Shown: positions 52,014-61,621, counted from the stretch's first letter. The stretch: 64,000 nt of DNA from Nitrosarchaeum sp. (GCA_002737445.1 NSIR01000001.1:157288-221287); one strand, 5' to 3'. The notes: generated by a model not told the origin, from the letters alone. Program-made: numbers and translations.

Positions 52014-53792
52014 CTATCTTGATTCATCAACACAAAATATGACTTCTGATGATTGTGCTGCATTATCTGATACTAGGAAATTTAGTGCTTGCGCAATTCT
52101 TTCATTGTTTGGCTCTGCCCCTGTAACTGAACCTGAAAATATTGTAAATATTCTAATTTTTGAATCAAGTACATCACTTAGTTCTTGATTTACTGTAGTT
52201 GTAAATGGTCGTAGTGCTCCTCTAAATACTTCGACTTGAGCTCTTTGCATTCCTGTAACTTTGACCCCAATTGGTAAATCTGGTCCAATTATCATCATGG
52301 TACCTTTCGCATTTTTGTATAATCGTGGATCTTTATCTCCACCTGGAACAAACTGCTCTAGTGTCCTTTGTCCAACTATTGCAGGGGTTGTGATGAATTT
52401 TTCAATTAATTCTTGCCATTTTGCCCTTGTTAGTTCAGTTAATTTTGAAATATTTGGCAATTTTCCTGTACTGTGAACCACTGCTAAAATATTGCCCAAA
52501 TTGGTATTTGCTGTATTTAGCCATCTTTGAACTTCATTTGGATCTTTGAGATTTACTATGTGTGAGTGAAACTTTGAACTAATTTGTTCCTGTAATTCTT
52601 TTGGAGTTGATTCAGAGATAAAACACGCAACTTTACCGCCATTTTTTGTAACATGTGCTGCCAAATACTCTACTCTATCTGCATCTGATTTTTCAGTTGC
52701 ATCAACTGTGAATACTATGGATCTTCCAGTAAAGTTTGGTTGATGCACACCTGGTGTAGTAGTGCCAATATGCGGTTTAACTGGATAAAATACTCTATCC
52801 CCTGGAATTATTTTTCCATTTAATGTTTTTGCAATTTGATCATCACATAAATTCAAAACAGATTCTGCAACTTGTACTTGAGACAAAAATTGCTGATCTG
52901 CAATCATGTGTGATGTATTGGTTTGAACTTTTTCTGCAATGTTCTGAATTTTATTTAATAAATTACCAAGTGTTATAGTTAATTTTGTGACATCTTTACC
53001 ATTTTCTGCTGATAATTTTGTTGCAGCTTTTGAAATTCCATTTTTTATAATATCCTGCTCTTCGCCTAGTAATGGTAATACTTCTTTTGCTGCAGCATCC
53101 ACTTGAATTGGTGTCAAATCCTCAAAACCACTAACACGCAAAAATTCTGCTGCAGCTTTTGGATACACTGTCTTGTAAATTCTATCTGAATGAACTGGTC
53201 CTGGATTTGTTCCAATTGATATAATTTTTTTATTCGTCAACTCCCATGACATTGCCTCAACTAGTCTGTTTTTTGCCCCCTGCGATGCAGTGTATGGACT
53301 ACGGAATCTGTATGGTCTTTGCTCTAGCGGTCTTTCTTCTGTAAAAAATGTAGAAATTGTTATAATTTTGCCATTCTCTTTCATTACTTTGAGTGCTTGA
53401 ACTGATCCCCAAAATGTTCCAGTCAAGTGAATATCAACAGTACTTTTGAATTCATCTAAAGGTGCATTTGCAAAGCATGTGACTGGTCCTGATACGCCTG
53501 CATTATTTATGACATAATCCACAGTAATGTTTTCTTTTTTTAGTGTATCAAACATGTCATTTATTCCAATTTCATCACTTACATCTACTCCTGAAAAAAT
53601 TCTAACACTTGCACCACTGTTAATTTTAGAAATTATTTCTTTTAATATTATTGAGGTTTCATCTAAAGGCTCTTTTCTTCTACCCAAAATTATCACACTG
53701 GCTCCATTTTCAATAAATTTTTTAGCAATTGCTTGCCCTATTCCAGTACCACTACCTGTTACTAGGGCAATTTTATTTTGAAATTTTAACAT
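52014..53792 (-). CDS. Large double-domain short-chain dehydrogenase/reductase-like protein
   Basis: 592 residues, over twice the usual 250. First domain (1-250): NAD(P) site TGSGTGIGQ (12-20), VINNAGVSG, S147 in the IITISTFF strand, and Y167 in YTASQ, but the catalytic Lys of YxxxK is Gln171 (CAG), with K174 three residues later. A ~100-residue helical linker (~250-340) follows, then a second, degenerate SDR-like domain (~350-590: RSIVFTVDATEK, ILAVVHSTGKLP, MMIIGPDLPIG). Operon with the MaoC-like gene suggests hydroxyacyl-CoA or polyketide-type chemistry. Activity of the first domain is in doubt. Confidence 0.82.
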   Translation of the reverse strand: MLKFQNKIALVTGSGTGIGQAIAKKFIENGASVIILGRRKEPLDETSIILKEIISKINSGASVRIFSGVDVSDEIGINDMFDTLKKENITVDYVINNAGVSGPVTCFANAPLDEFKSTVDIHLTGTFWGSVQALKVMKENGKIITISTFFTEERPLEQRPYRFRSPYTASQGAKNRLVEAMSWELTNKKIISIGTNPGPVHSDRIYKTVYPKAAAEFLRVSGFEDLTPIQVDAAAKEVLPLLGEEQDIIKNGISKAATKLSAENGKDVTKLTITLGNLLNKIQNIAEKVQTNTSHMIADQQFLSQVQVAESVLNLCDDQIAKTLNGKIIPGDRVFYPVKPHIGTTTPGVHQPNFTGRSIVFTVDATEKSDADRVEYLAAHVTKNGGKVACFISESTPKELQEQISSKFHSHIVNLKDPNEVQRWLNTANTNLGNILAVVHSTGKLPNISKLTELTRAKWQELIEKFITTPAIVGQRTLEQFVPGGDKDPRLYKNAKGTMMIIGPDLPIGVKVTGMQRAQVEVFRGALRPFTTTVNQELSDVLDSKIRIFTIFSGSVTGAEPNNERIAQALNFLVSDNAAQSSEVIFCVDESR

Positions 53793-53947
53793 GAATATAT
53801 TTGCAAAACTTTTGTATTATTTAATTTAATTGTTCTTGAGTGTTTTAAAGAATCAAAATTGATGTCTTATCTACATCATGCTTGCTGGTAATTCCACTTT
53901 TTGCTTAAATCATAAATCTTTAAGTTAATTCAAAATAAATATGATCG

Positions 53948-54667
53948 TTGGATTTATTTTCTAAAAAAAAACAATCAACAAATAATCTATCTAAAAATCC
54001 TAAAGATCTAGTTTCAACATTTTTCAGCAATACTGCAAATTCATATGATAAAATAGTTTACTTGACTACATTTGGTATAGATCGTTCTTGGAAAAAAAAG
54101 ATTTTAGAGCAAATTACTACTGAAAAGTCAGTCTTGGATCTTGCATGTGGTACTGGTATTCTTACTAAACTTATTGCTGATAAAATTCCACACGCTAAAA
54201 TTATTGGATTAGATATTACTACCCCCTATATCGAAAAAGCAAAAATTAAATTAAAATCTTATGAAAACATTTCATTTGTAATTGATGATGCTGAAAAATT
54301 TAATCTTGATTCAAAGTTTGATTGCATTACAACCTCTTATTTACCAAAATATTGCAATGCTGATATTTTAATTAAAAATTGTATTAATCATTTGAATGTT
54401 GGCGGTAAAATAATACTACATGATTTTACATATCCAAAAAATTTATTTATGCAAAAAATATGGAATTTATATTTTAATGTGCTTAACTTAATTGGATTTT
54501 TTATTCCAAATTGGAAAAACGTGTTTGTACATTTACCTAATCTTATAAGAACGACAAATTGGGTTACAGACTATGAAAAAATTATGAAAAATAATGAATT
54601 AAAAATTTACAAACATGATTTAACTTTAGGAACTGCCTCTATTCTTATTGGAATAAAAATTATCTAA
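53948..54667 (+). CDS. UbiE/MenG-like SAM-dependent methyltransferase
   Basis: 239 residues, TTG start at 53948. SAM motif I VLDLACGTGILTKL, IIGLDITTPYIEKAK, and the UbiE-like front FFSNTANSYDKIVYLTTFGIDRSWK and DYEKIMKNNELKIYKHDLTLGTASILIG end. C-methyltransferases of this type methylate quinone rings. Neighbours on the opposite strand look like chorismate lyase and UbiA, supporting a quinone role. Tail-to-tail overlap (42 bp) with the chorismate-lyase-like gene. Confidence 0.82.
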   Translation: MDLFSKKKQSTNNLSKNPKDLVSTFFSNTANSYDKIVYLTTFGIDRSWKKKILEQITTEKSVLDLACGTGILTKLIADKIPHAKIIGLDITTPYIEKAKIKLKSYENISFVIDDAEKFNLDSKFDCITTSYLPKYCNADILIKNCINHLNVGGKIILHDFTYPKNLFMQKIWNLYFNVLNLIGFFIPNWKNVFVHLPNLIRTTNWVTDYEKIMKNNELKIYKHDLTLGTASILIGIKII

Positions 54668-55069
54668 TATTATTTTTTCTACAATTGTAAACCATGTAGT
54701 TCCATTGTGATTTATTTCATATTTTCTTGAAACTATTTTATTTTCAAGATCATTTTTTAGTGATATGATATTTCTAGTGACTATGATGTTGTTTTTATTT
54801 AGAATTGTTCCTATTCCATATTTTTTCATCAATATTTCCCTCAAAATCACTTTAGGTAAAATACTACTGTCAAATTTCACAAAAGCTTTGATGATTGGCA
54901 ATCCGTTTGCAATAATTTCTACATTTCTTTCATTTTGATTATTTAATGTGGTGATTTGATCTATTACTTTTAATTCTATTTTTGATTGAAGAATTTCACC
55001 AAGAATTTTAACTACTTGACATACTGGTGCATCCAGTATTTTTTTTAACGTATCTTTAAAATCATCCAT
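54626..55069 (-). CDS. Chorismate lyase (UbiC/DUF98)-like protein
   Basis: 147 residues. Features of the chorismate pyruvate-lyase fold: IIANGLPIIKAFVKFDSSILPKVILREI, KKYGIGTIL, RNIISLKN and the ending SRKYEINHNGTTWFTIVEKI, which resembles the R-x-Y-x-I...I-x-E motif of the DUF98 family. This is pattern-based and moderately sure. Followed by the UbiA-like gene 23 bp upstream in genome order, same strand. Would make 4-hydroxybenzoate from chorismate. Confidence 0.6.
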   Translation of the reverse strand: MDDFKDTLKKILDAPVCQVVKILGEILQSKIELKVIDQITTLNNQNERNVEIIANGLPIIKAFVKFDSSILPKVILREILMKKYGIGTILNKNNIIVTRNIISLKNDLENKIVSRKYEINHNGTTWFTIVEKIILDNFYSNKNRGSS

Positions 55070-55092
55070 GTGAACTGTTGTTTTTTAAACAA

Positions 55093-55779
55093 TTAAAGGT
55101 ATTTTGTTATAAAAATGATAACCGTCAAAATTACCACTATGGATGTAATAGATTTTAGAATAATTTCTTTTTTGTAAAATAAATCGTAAGATGCATTATT
55201 TTGTTTTAGAATTTTATATTTTTTAGAAGTGACTATCAAAATATAACTTGCAGATGCCGAGATCACGGCATAAATTATTGTCTCTAAAGTTACAAAATTG
55301 GATTGAATTGTCGCTCCTGCAAAAACTGGTAAAATTCCCCATGATATTACAAATGATGCATTGTTGTGAAATTTACCTTGAAACAACTCTAAATTATACG
55401 CCAATAAAAAAAATATTTCAATTATACCAATTAAAAATAGCCAATATGATCCTGAAAATACATAATACATTCCAATCAAAATTGCTACTATTAACGAAAT
55501 TATTGAGGCTGTCCATAGATTTCTTTTGGATATGTTTCCCCAAGGTTTTTTCTTACTACCTAGTGCATCAAGACAATGCCCTGATATGCCAATTGCACAA
55601 AAGTAAAGTACACAAATTGATAATAATTTATCCAAATTGAATTCTACAGACAGGGATCCCCACACTGCAAAAGATATCACCATTCCAGTATATGGTAAAA
55701 ATAAAATCCCCACTATTATTCTGAAATTTTTAGAACCAAATTTTGGAACAAACCATTCTGATAATCTATCTTTTTCCAT
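55093..55779 (-). CDS. UbiA-like prenyltransferase
   Basis: 228 residues with seven or so hydrophobic segments. CAIGISGHCLDALGSKKKPWG in the first loop region is the place of the Asp-rich motif of UbiA enzymes, though only one Asp of the usual NDxxDxxxD is present; the second region YNLELFQGKFHN follows. Such degenerate forms occur in archaeal UbiA relatives (with PWG after the motif). Attaches an isoprenoid chain to an aromatic or other acceptor. Shorter than the ~290 typical. Confidence 0.65.
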   Translation of the reverse strand: MEKDRLSEWFVPKFGSKNFRIIVGILFLPYTGMVISFAVWGSLSVEFNLDKLLSICVLYFCAIGISGHCLDALGSKKKPWGNISKRNLWTASIISLIVAILIGMYYVFSGSYWLFLIGIIEIFFLLAYNLELFQGKFHNNASFVISWGILPVFAGATIQSNFVTLETIIYAVISASASYILIVTSKKYKILKQNNASYDLFYKKEIILKSITSIVVILTVIIFITKYL

Positions 55780-56008
55780 TAGTTGTACCTGATTGGGTCT
55801 CTAATATTGTCTTGCTCTGACATTTTAGATTATGTTTTTTATACTGTCTATCTTTTTTATTTTAAATTTATTACTGTCTTCTAATTCATGTATTTTCTTA
55901 TTAAAAACTTAAAAGATTCCACACATTTGTTCAAATCTCAACTTGTTACTCTCTACTAGTAATTAATTTCTTGATATCTTTATTTGTGGGTTTAATTTTT
56001 TACTCTTT

Positions 56009-56245
56009 ATGCATGATTCTGAGCTAGACACATTTGTCTTGCAAACGTGGGGCGAAAAATTTTCTAGCATGTTAAAATCTATAGGTGTTGATTCTAAATC
56101 AAAACAAATTGGAACTGATGATGTTGAAAAAAGTGATTATTTTAGTCGATACTTCTCTCAAACCCCTAGAATGGTAACAAACAAGGGATGTATCGATGTT
56201 GAAAATTCCAATATCGATGTAATTCAAATTATTCAAAAGGGATAA
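56009..56245 (+). CDS. Small protein, unknown function
   Basis: 78 residues, ATG at 56009. Acidic start (HDSELDTFVLQTWGEKFSSML), then polar and beta-like end (NIDVIQIIQKG). 3 bp before the next gene on the same strand, so the pair is an operon. No family recognised. The 229-bp spacer upstream (55780-56008) holds nothing else I can see. Confidence 0.6.
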   Translation: MHDSELDTFVLQTWGEKFSSMLKSIGVDSKSKQIGTDDVEKSDYFSRYFSQTPRMVTNKGCIDVENSNIDVIQIIQKG

Positions 56246-56248
56246 AAA

Positions 56249-56626
56249 ATGCAAGATCCAAATCCATTGCCTTGGGGCGCACTTGATAGATACCAAGCAC
56301 ACTTTATTGTGCGAATGCAACCATATGATAATGTGATTGATTATGTCACTAAAACAAAACTTAGTACAAAAGGACATTTTTCATCAAAGAAACTTTTGAA
56401 AATTACTTGGGATGGTACTGGCAAACTTGCAAGAATGTTAAATCAAGATGATTCTCTAAATGATTTAATTGTAAAACAATCTATTGATGATGCTACAATT
56501 TACATCGAACCTACTGATAATGCCATACGAATTAGAAGTAAATGGAAAAATCACTTGGACTTTGGAATTACTTCCGAATTATTTGAGATTTATGATAAAA
56601 TTGCTGGACACATAAAAAAAGTCTAA
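56249..56626 (+). CDS. Small protein, unknown function
   Basis: 125 residues, ATG at 56249. PLPWGALDRYQAHFIVRMQPYDN then a strand-rich region (IYIEPTDNAIRIRSKWKNH) and a C-terminal helix. Second gene of the pair starting at 56009. Last 4 bp overlap the stop of endA (convergent). No family recognised. Confidence 0.62.
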   Translation: MQDPNPLPWGALDRYQAHFIVRMQPYDNVIDYVTKTKLSTKGHFSSKKLLKITWDGTGKLARMLNQDDSLNDLIVKQSIDDATIYIEPTDNAIRIRSKWKNHLDFGITSELFEIYDKIAGHIKKV

Positions 56627-57159
56627 GCTTTCCACCAATCTAATGCTAGAAAATCTACTTTGTCTTTTCCTTTCGGTATGGCTAGAATGAATTGTTTTCT
56701 TACTGTAGTTGCAAGTCTTCCTGCTAAAACAATTGCAGTTGATGTTATTGGATCACTCCTATTGTACACTTGAATTAAAAATGGAGCATGATCAATACCT
56801 GGTCCTTTTTCATACACTGCAAAATCACATCCAAATTTTATACCTGGATTAATCACATAACCTTTATCCCGAAAATTTTTGTACACTACATATTTTTTAT
56901 CAAAATCATGGTATTCTTTTTTACATAATTCTATCATTTCTTCAACTTTTATTTTTTGATTTAATTTGTAAATTGTAATTTTTTTATTTTCAAGTAAATA
57001 CAATCCTTCTATAAGATCTAAAATTAATGGTACGTTGATTTCATCCGGCTTTGGTTTTGGAATACCTATTGGTTTACCATAATACCCATGACTAAATAAT
57101 TTGCGTGAATCTTCAATGTTCCATACAATGATTCTATTTTCAATCAGTTCTGTTTTCAT
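56623..57159 (-). CDS. endA: tRNA-splicing endonuclease
   Basis: Cuts bulge-helix-bulge introns out of pre-tRNA, rRNA and mRNA. 178 residues, like the short M. jannaschii enzyme (179). Catalytic triad visible: Tyr116 in FGCDFAVYEKG, His124 in IDHAPFLIQV, Lys155 in TVRKQFILAI, the same spacing as Y115/H125/K156 there. N-terminal domain has the small alpha/beta fold (RKLFSHGYYGKPIG). Whether it works as homo- or heterotetramer cannot be seen; a second subunit is not in the window. Its likely substrate includes the carB intron at 22271-22291. Confidence 0.92.
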   Translation of the reverse strand: MKTELIENRIIVWNIEDSRKLFSHGYYGKPIGIPKPKPDEINVPLILDLIEGLYLLENKKITIYKLNQKIKVEEMIELCKKEYHDFDKKYVVYKNFRDKGYVINPGIKFGCDFAVYEKGPGIDHAPFLIQVYNRSDPITSTAIVLAGRLATTVRKQFILAIPKGKDKVDFLALDWWKA

Positions 57160-57346
57160 TTAGTTCTTTTAATTTACATGCGTATATGAATTCTCTAGTT
57201 TAAATTGTGCATAACTTTTTTCTGACTAGACTCTATTTTTATAAATATTGAACATTATTCTATTTTTTAAAAAAAGTTTTCAATAATTAATCTATATTTT
57301 CAAAATTTACTGATATAAAGTAAAAAGATGGGATGGGTGTAATTTG

Positions 57347-58000
57347 TTATAGACTTAGTGCTAATAGTATGAAAGAATCTGATACACGTTGACATTTGTC
57401 AGACATTTCTTCAATTCCCTCAATTACGTCTTTTATAAGCAATAATTCTTTGACGTTTGTAACTTCGGCTAAAAGTTTGATTGTTGCTTGTCTATATTTG
57501 ACGTCTATCTCACGTTCTATTTTTTGTGTTTCTTGTGCCAGTTCAATTGCATTAGCAGTGTTGGTATTTAGACTACGTATGATTTCATTTAATTTGTAAA
57601 CTTCGTCTACTACCAATTCAATCAACTTTGTAATATCTACATCCAGATTTGCACTTTTCAATGTAGTAATCTTTATGTTTGAAAGTTTGAATGCTATTCC
57701 AGTAATGTAACCTGCAATCTCATCCATTGTGTATGCTGTATTGAGAAGATTTTCTCTATTCATGATTAAACCTCCTACATCAGCTACCTCTCGTGTAATT
57801 TTTCGTCTAAGATTTTCTACTTCGTCTTCTATTGTAGATATGTGTTCTAGTGAATTTTTTATGCCTACCTTGTCCTTTTTCATCATAAGGACTGGTAGTG
57901 CTGCAAGTTCTCTGGCTGCATTTAAAATTCGGTTGATTTCATCTTGTAAAACTGCTATAGCTTTTCTTTTTGCTTGAACTTCAAGCTCTCCACTATACAT
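57347..58000 (-). CDS. DUF47/PhoU-like helical protein
   Basis: 217 residues, two long helical bundles. Seen: AKRKAIAVLQDEINRILNAARELAALP, IEDEVENLRRKITREVADVGGLIMNREN, and the ending LLLIKDVIEGIEEMSDKCQRVSDSFILLALS of DUF47 (TIGR00153), which accompanies Pit phosphate transporters. No pit gene is adjacent. 187-bp spacer upstream (57160-57346) is AT-rich. Confidence 0.86.
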   Translation of the reverse strand: MYSGELEVQAKRKAIAVLQDEINRILNAARELAALPVLMMKKDKVGIKNSLEHISTIEDEVENLRRKITREVADVGGLIMNRENLLNTAYTMDEIAGYITGIAFKLSNIKITTLKSANLDVDITKLIELVVDEVYKLNEIIRSLNTNTANAIELAQETQKIEREIDVKYRQATIKLLAEVTNVKELLLIKDVIEGIEEMSDKCQRVSDSFILLALSL

Positions 58001-58066
58001 CGTACCTCATTGTTGCTAAGGTAATTTAAATCCTCTATGATTTACTGCGTTTTTCAAGGGGATAAA

Positions 58067-59839
58067 TCACATTAAATTTCTATCATGGGCCACTTTTTTC
58101 TGTCCCTTGAATAGCGTCAATACTTCCTCATTTGTAGATGCATCATCTGCATCTTTTTCAAGCCTTATTTTTCCAGTAAATTTTGGAAATCTTAATGCAA
58201 GTCCAGTATCTTTTCTAATTTTATTTCTGGCTGCCATGTGAATTGGACTAAGAGTTATTTCTGATGCCACAATTTCTATCACTAATTCTGGTTCAAACCA
58301 CACATCCGCTTCCATTTTACTATCTATTCGTGGATTTTTTTTTATTGTAACTTTATTGGAAAGAATCTGATAAATTTGATCTAAATCTTCGTCTTTAAAC
58401 CCAGTTCCTACTTTACATATACTCGTAAATGTATCCGTGTCATAATCACACGAAGCTAAAAGAAACGTTCCATATTTTCCAGTTCGTCTACCTTTTCCAA
58501 AAAATGCACCAATTACTACAAGGTCAAGGCTATCTCCAAGTTCATTCCTGTATTCTCTTTTTAATTTTAACCAAAAACTCCCACGCGCGCCTGCGTGATA
58601 TGGCTTGTCCAACATTTTTAGCATCACTCCCTCACACCCAGAATTTATGCTGTTTTCTAAAAATTCTTCAATTTCGTTTTGATTACTTATGTAACTCATT
58701 GGCACATATTTTGCAAAGTCATCTTCTTTGATAATTTTTTCTAGTAGACTTCTTCTTTCTTTATATTCTAATTCTAGGCAACTTTTTCCATCATAATACA
58801 ATACATCAAAAAAGTTTACAGTGATAGGGTACTGTAATACTGCTTTTTCTATTTCATATTTTCTTCTACGATGCATGAGCTCCTGAAATGGTAAAAATTC
58901 TCCAGTGTTTTCATTGATTGCAACTGCCTCTGCCTCTAAAATTACTTTTTGTGCTAGAATTGTTTTTGGAATTTTTTCTACAATATCTGGATAATAACTT
59001 GTAATATTTTCTAAACTTCTTGAAAATAATACTACTTTGTCTCCTTCAATATGTAATTGAACTCGTTCCCCATCTAATTTGTATTCTGCTGCAAATTTTA
59101 TTCCTAATTTTTCTATTGCTTCTTCTTCACTTTTTACTCTATCTGCTAGCATTGGTCTTATCGGATTAAATAAATTAATTTTGAATTCCTCTATTCCGGC
59201 AAGTCCTTTTTTTGCAATAGTCTCTGCAACCTTTCCTAGATCACTTGATACATTATATGCATGCTCCAAAACTTTTCTATTTTCTTTATTGTCTGTAAAT
59301 GCAATAGCAAGTGCATCCATAACTGTATTTTCTGCAATTCCCAATCGAAGTGTTCCAAGTAAAATTTTTAAAATAAATTTAGCTTCAACTGGACTTGCAT
59401 CATTGAGTAATCCTGAAATATATTTTATTTTTCTATCTTGTGTTTTTGATCCCTCTAATTTTGCAATCGTGTACAAGTTTTCATAAACTCGCTCAATTGT
59501 AATGTATTCAACTATAAACGTGGTCTGTTTTTTTTGCTCTAGTATCTTGGATGCCGCATGACCAAGATCTCCGCTTTTCCTGTATTCTTCCTCGATTTTT
59601 TTTTCAGCATTATCCAATCCAGCAGATTTTGCAATTGCACGAATTGCTAATTTCTCTGCAACTCCTAATTCAACTCCTTCAAAATCTGGTCTTAACTTTC
59701 CTTGTAGGAGATAAACCGTTCTTGAAATTACATCATGCGGAGTTTTTTTAAATAATTCTACAAGATACTGTGTTAATTCTAATCTTTTTGTAGTTAATTC
59801 CATTTTACTAAACGCATCAGCTAGAATAGAAAACTCCAT
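58067..59839 (-). CDS. lig: ATP-dependent DNA ligase
   Basis: Replicative/repair ligase. 590 residues, archaeal type. N-terminal DNA-binding domain (~1-210), adenylation domain with Lys254 in AEYKLDGERVQL (motif I, KxDGxR), motif III FFDVLYYDGKSC, motif IV GCEGVMLK, motif V FWLKLKREY, then the OB domain (LVVIGAFFGKGRRTGKYG). ATG at 59839. Next to a small membrane protein gene and FBP aldolase/phosphatase on the same strand. Confidence 0.96.
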   Translation of the reverse strand: MEFSILADAFSKMELTTKRLELTQYLVELFKKTPHDVISRTVYLLQGKLRPDFEGVELGVAEKLAIRAIAKSAGLDNAEKKIEEEYRKSGDLGHAASKILEQKKQTTFIVEYITIERVYENLYTIAKLEGSKTQDRKIKYISGLLNDASPVEAKFILKILLGTLRLGIAENTVMDALAIAFTDNKENRKVLEHAYNVSSDLGKVAETIAKKGLAGIEEFKINLFNPIRPMLADRVKSEEEAIEKLGIKFAAEYKLDGERVQLHIEGDKVVLFSRSLENITSYYPDIVEKIPKTILAQKVILEAEAVAINENTGEFLPFQELMHRRRKYEIEKAVLQYPITVNFFDVLYYDGKSCLELEYKERRSLLEKIIKEDDFAKYVPMSYISNQNEIEEFLENSINSGCEGVMLKMLDKPYHAGARGSFWLKLKREYRNELGDSLDLVVIGAFFGKGRRTGKYGTFLLASCDYDTDTFTSICKVGTGFKDEDLDQIYQILSNKVTIKKNPRIDSKMEADVWFEPELVIEIVASEITLSPIHMAARNKIRKDTGLALRFPKFTGKIRLEKDADDASTNEEVLTLFKGQKKVAHDRNLM

Positions 59840-59898
59840 TCCAATTCCATCATATTGTCTTGAATAAAAGTCTGAATCCTTTCAATTCTGAAATTTAA

Positions 59899-60309
59899 TT
59901 ATATGTATCTGAAAATAGTTGGCTTTTCTGATTTGGAAAGTATTGATACCATTGCAAAATTGTGGAGTGGATATTGTTTTTTGTACTGTTTCATAAAACT
60001 CCAAGCTACATCATGAGTTGTAAATTCTGTACGAATATCACGTATTTCACTTTTTACACCATATATATCAAAAATTATTATAGAATATTTCTTTGGACGA
60101 TTATGTGGTCTTGCTTTCAAAAACCATGTAAGTGCAAATAGAAAGATTACTAGTAAAATTACTGTCTCGCTGGCATATCTGAAAAATGTTATGAATATTC
60201 CTGGTATTGTTTGACCAAATAATACTGTAAAAGAATGTGAAAATGAAACTATTGCAATGATTACTGGAATGTATGTCTTCCAATCAAAAATTTTTAAAAT
60301 TTCAACCAA
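59899..60309 (-). CDS. Small membrane protein, unknown function
   Basis: 136 residues. Two hydrophobic segments (YIPVIIAIVSFSHSFTVLFG; TVILLVIFLFALTWFL) then a soluble ~75-residue C-terminal domain (SIIIFDIYGVKSEIRD, DVAWSFMKQYKKQYPLHNFAMVS). No family recognised. 59 bp before lig in the direction of transcription. Confidence 0.68.
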   Translation of the reverse strand: MVEILKIFDWKTYIPVIIAIVSFSHSFTVLFGQTIPGIFITFFRYASETVILLVIFLFALTWFLKARPHNRPKKYSIIIFDIYGVKSEIRDIRTEFTTHDVAWSFMKQYKKQYPLHNFAMVSILSKSEKPTIFRYI

Positions 60310-60355
60310 CTAATTAATGGTATCATGTAATTTCTTTTAAATATTTCTTGTTTTT

Positions 60356-61492
60356 TTAATCTGGATCTTCGTAATTTTCTTTCTTTTGAGATTTGTGTGT
60401 CTGTTCCTCAATTGGTTTCATTTTACTTTCTAGTATGTCTATTCTAGCTCTATATCCTTCAGCATATTCTAATTCTGATGGAACTAGTGTAGCTGGATGT
60501 ATGAATCCTTGACTTCGCATTGCTAATGCTTTTTTTGTTGCAATTTCTCTAATGTAATCCCAATCAGGTGTTGAAAATCCGTCAAAGGGTCCAACAAATT
60601 TTCCATTATGCATACTAAAAACTAGTGCCTCTACAATTGGAATGCAAAAATTGATTGATGCTGCAGAATTTAGTTTTACTGGCATGAGTGGCATATTGTG
60701 ACTTCCACGCGTGTTACCTGCAACATAATGAGGGTTGTTAAACACACTACCTACTTCTTCTGTTGCTGGAAAATTCTTTTGTGTTCTGATTAAACATATT
60801 GGATCATCTTTTCCAACATAAGTTCCTGCAATATTGTGTAGTCTATCTGTTGATGCTGCAAGAATTGGTTCTCCTTGTTTTGTTGTAACTGTGGCAACAA
60901 CATATCTTCCTGGATACATTAAAGCTGCTTCTATTGTTGGCTTGTCTTGCCATAATTCTAGTTTTGCAATTTTGCCTTGTTCTACATCCATGACATTAAT
61001 TATTACACCACTTGCAAGTGATTGATTTACAATTAATCCTGTATTACTTAGACTATCTACAAACATTCTGTAAATTGGATAGTTGAATGCACCTGGTTCT
61101 GTTTTGTCTGCAGCAATAACTGTGAATGCTTCATTTTGTCTTTCTTCAAATTCCATTTCTGCAACACCTGGTCCCATTCCTTTCACATTTCCTGAAAATG
61201 AATCCTTCAACAGATCTTGACCTGCTCCGTAAAGTCCTTCTTGTTTTGCAACTTGTGTTCCTGCCATAAATGCATCCCATGCTAATTTGTGAATTTTATC
61301 ATTATCTACGCCATGCGTATGTGACATGACAATGTGCACATCATCACCACAATATCCAATATAATGATCAATCAATAAATCTCCTGAATTTTTTACTGTT
61401 TTTCTAACTGCCTCTATTAATCCATCACTAGGTCTAGTATGTCCACCAATTCCGCCGACATCTGCTTTAATGACTGATACTGTAATTTTCAT
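60356..61492 (-). CDS. Fructose-1,6-bisphosphate aldolase/phosphatase (class V)
   Basis: Bifunctional gluconeogenic enzyme that condenses triose phosphates and removes the phosphate. 378 residues, typical length. N-terminus KADVGGIGGHTRPSD, GYCGDDVHIVMSHTHG (metal site), AADKTEPGAFNYPIYRMF, NNPHYVAGNTRGSHNMPLMPV and FDGFSTPDWDYIR are characteristic; C-terminal ~25 residues are a charged tail. ATG at 61492. Anabolic direction fits an autotroph. Confidence 0.95.
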   Translation of the reverse strand: MKITVSVIKADVGGIGGHTRPSDGLIEAVRKTVKNSGDLLIDHYIGYCGDDVHIVMSHTHGVDNDKIHKLAWDAFMAGTQVAKQEGLYGAGQDLLKDSFSGNVKGMGPGVAEMEFEERQNEAFTVIAADKTEPGAFNYPIYRMFVDSLSNTGLIVNQSLASGVIINVMDVEQGKIAKLELWQDKPTIEAALMYPGRYVVATVTTKQGEPILAASTDRLHNIAGTYVGKDDPICLIRTQKNFPATEEVGSVFNNPHYVAGNTRGSHNMPLMPVKLNSAASINFCIPIVEALVFSMHNGKFVGPFDGFSTPDWDYIREIATKKALAMRSQGFIHPATLVPSELEYAEGYRARIDILESKMKPIEEQTHKSQKKENYEDPD

Positions 61493-61621
61493 AACTTGTC
61501 TAATTTCACCTTTGATTTATGTGTAATTTTTTAATTTTATCTAAACTAATTTTTTTTTAAAACTTTTAGATTTTTTTAAAAATTCATAACAGTAATAAAT
61601 CCCCTCAAATACCGATTTTAC

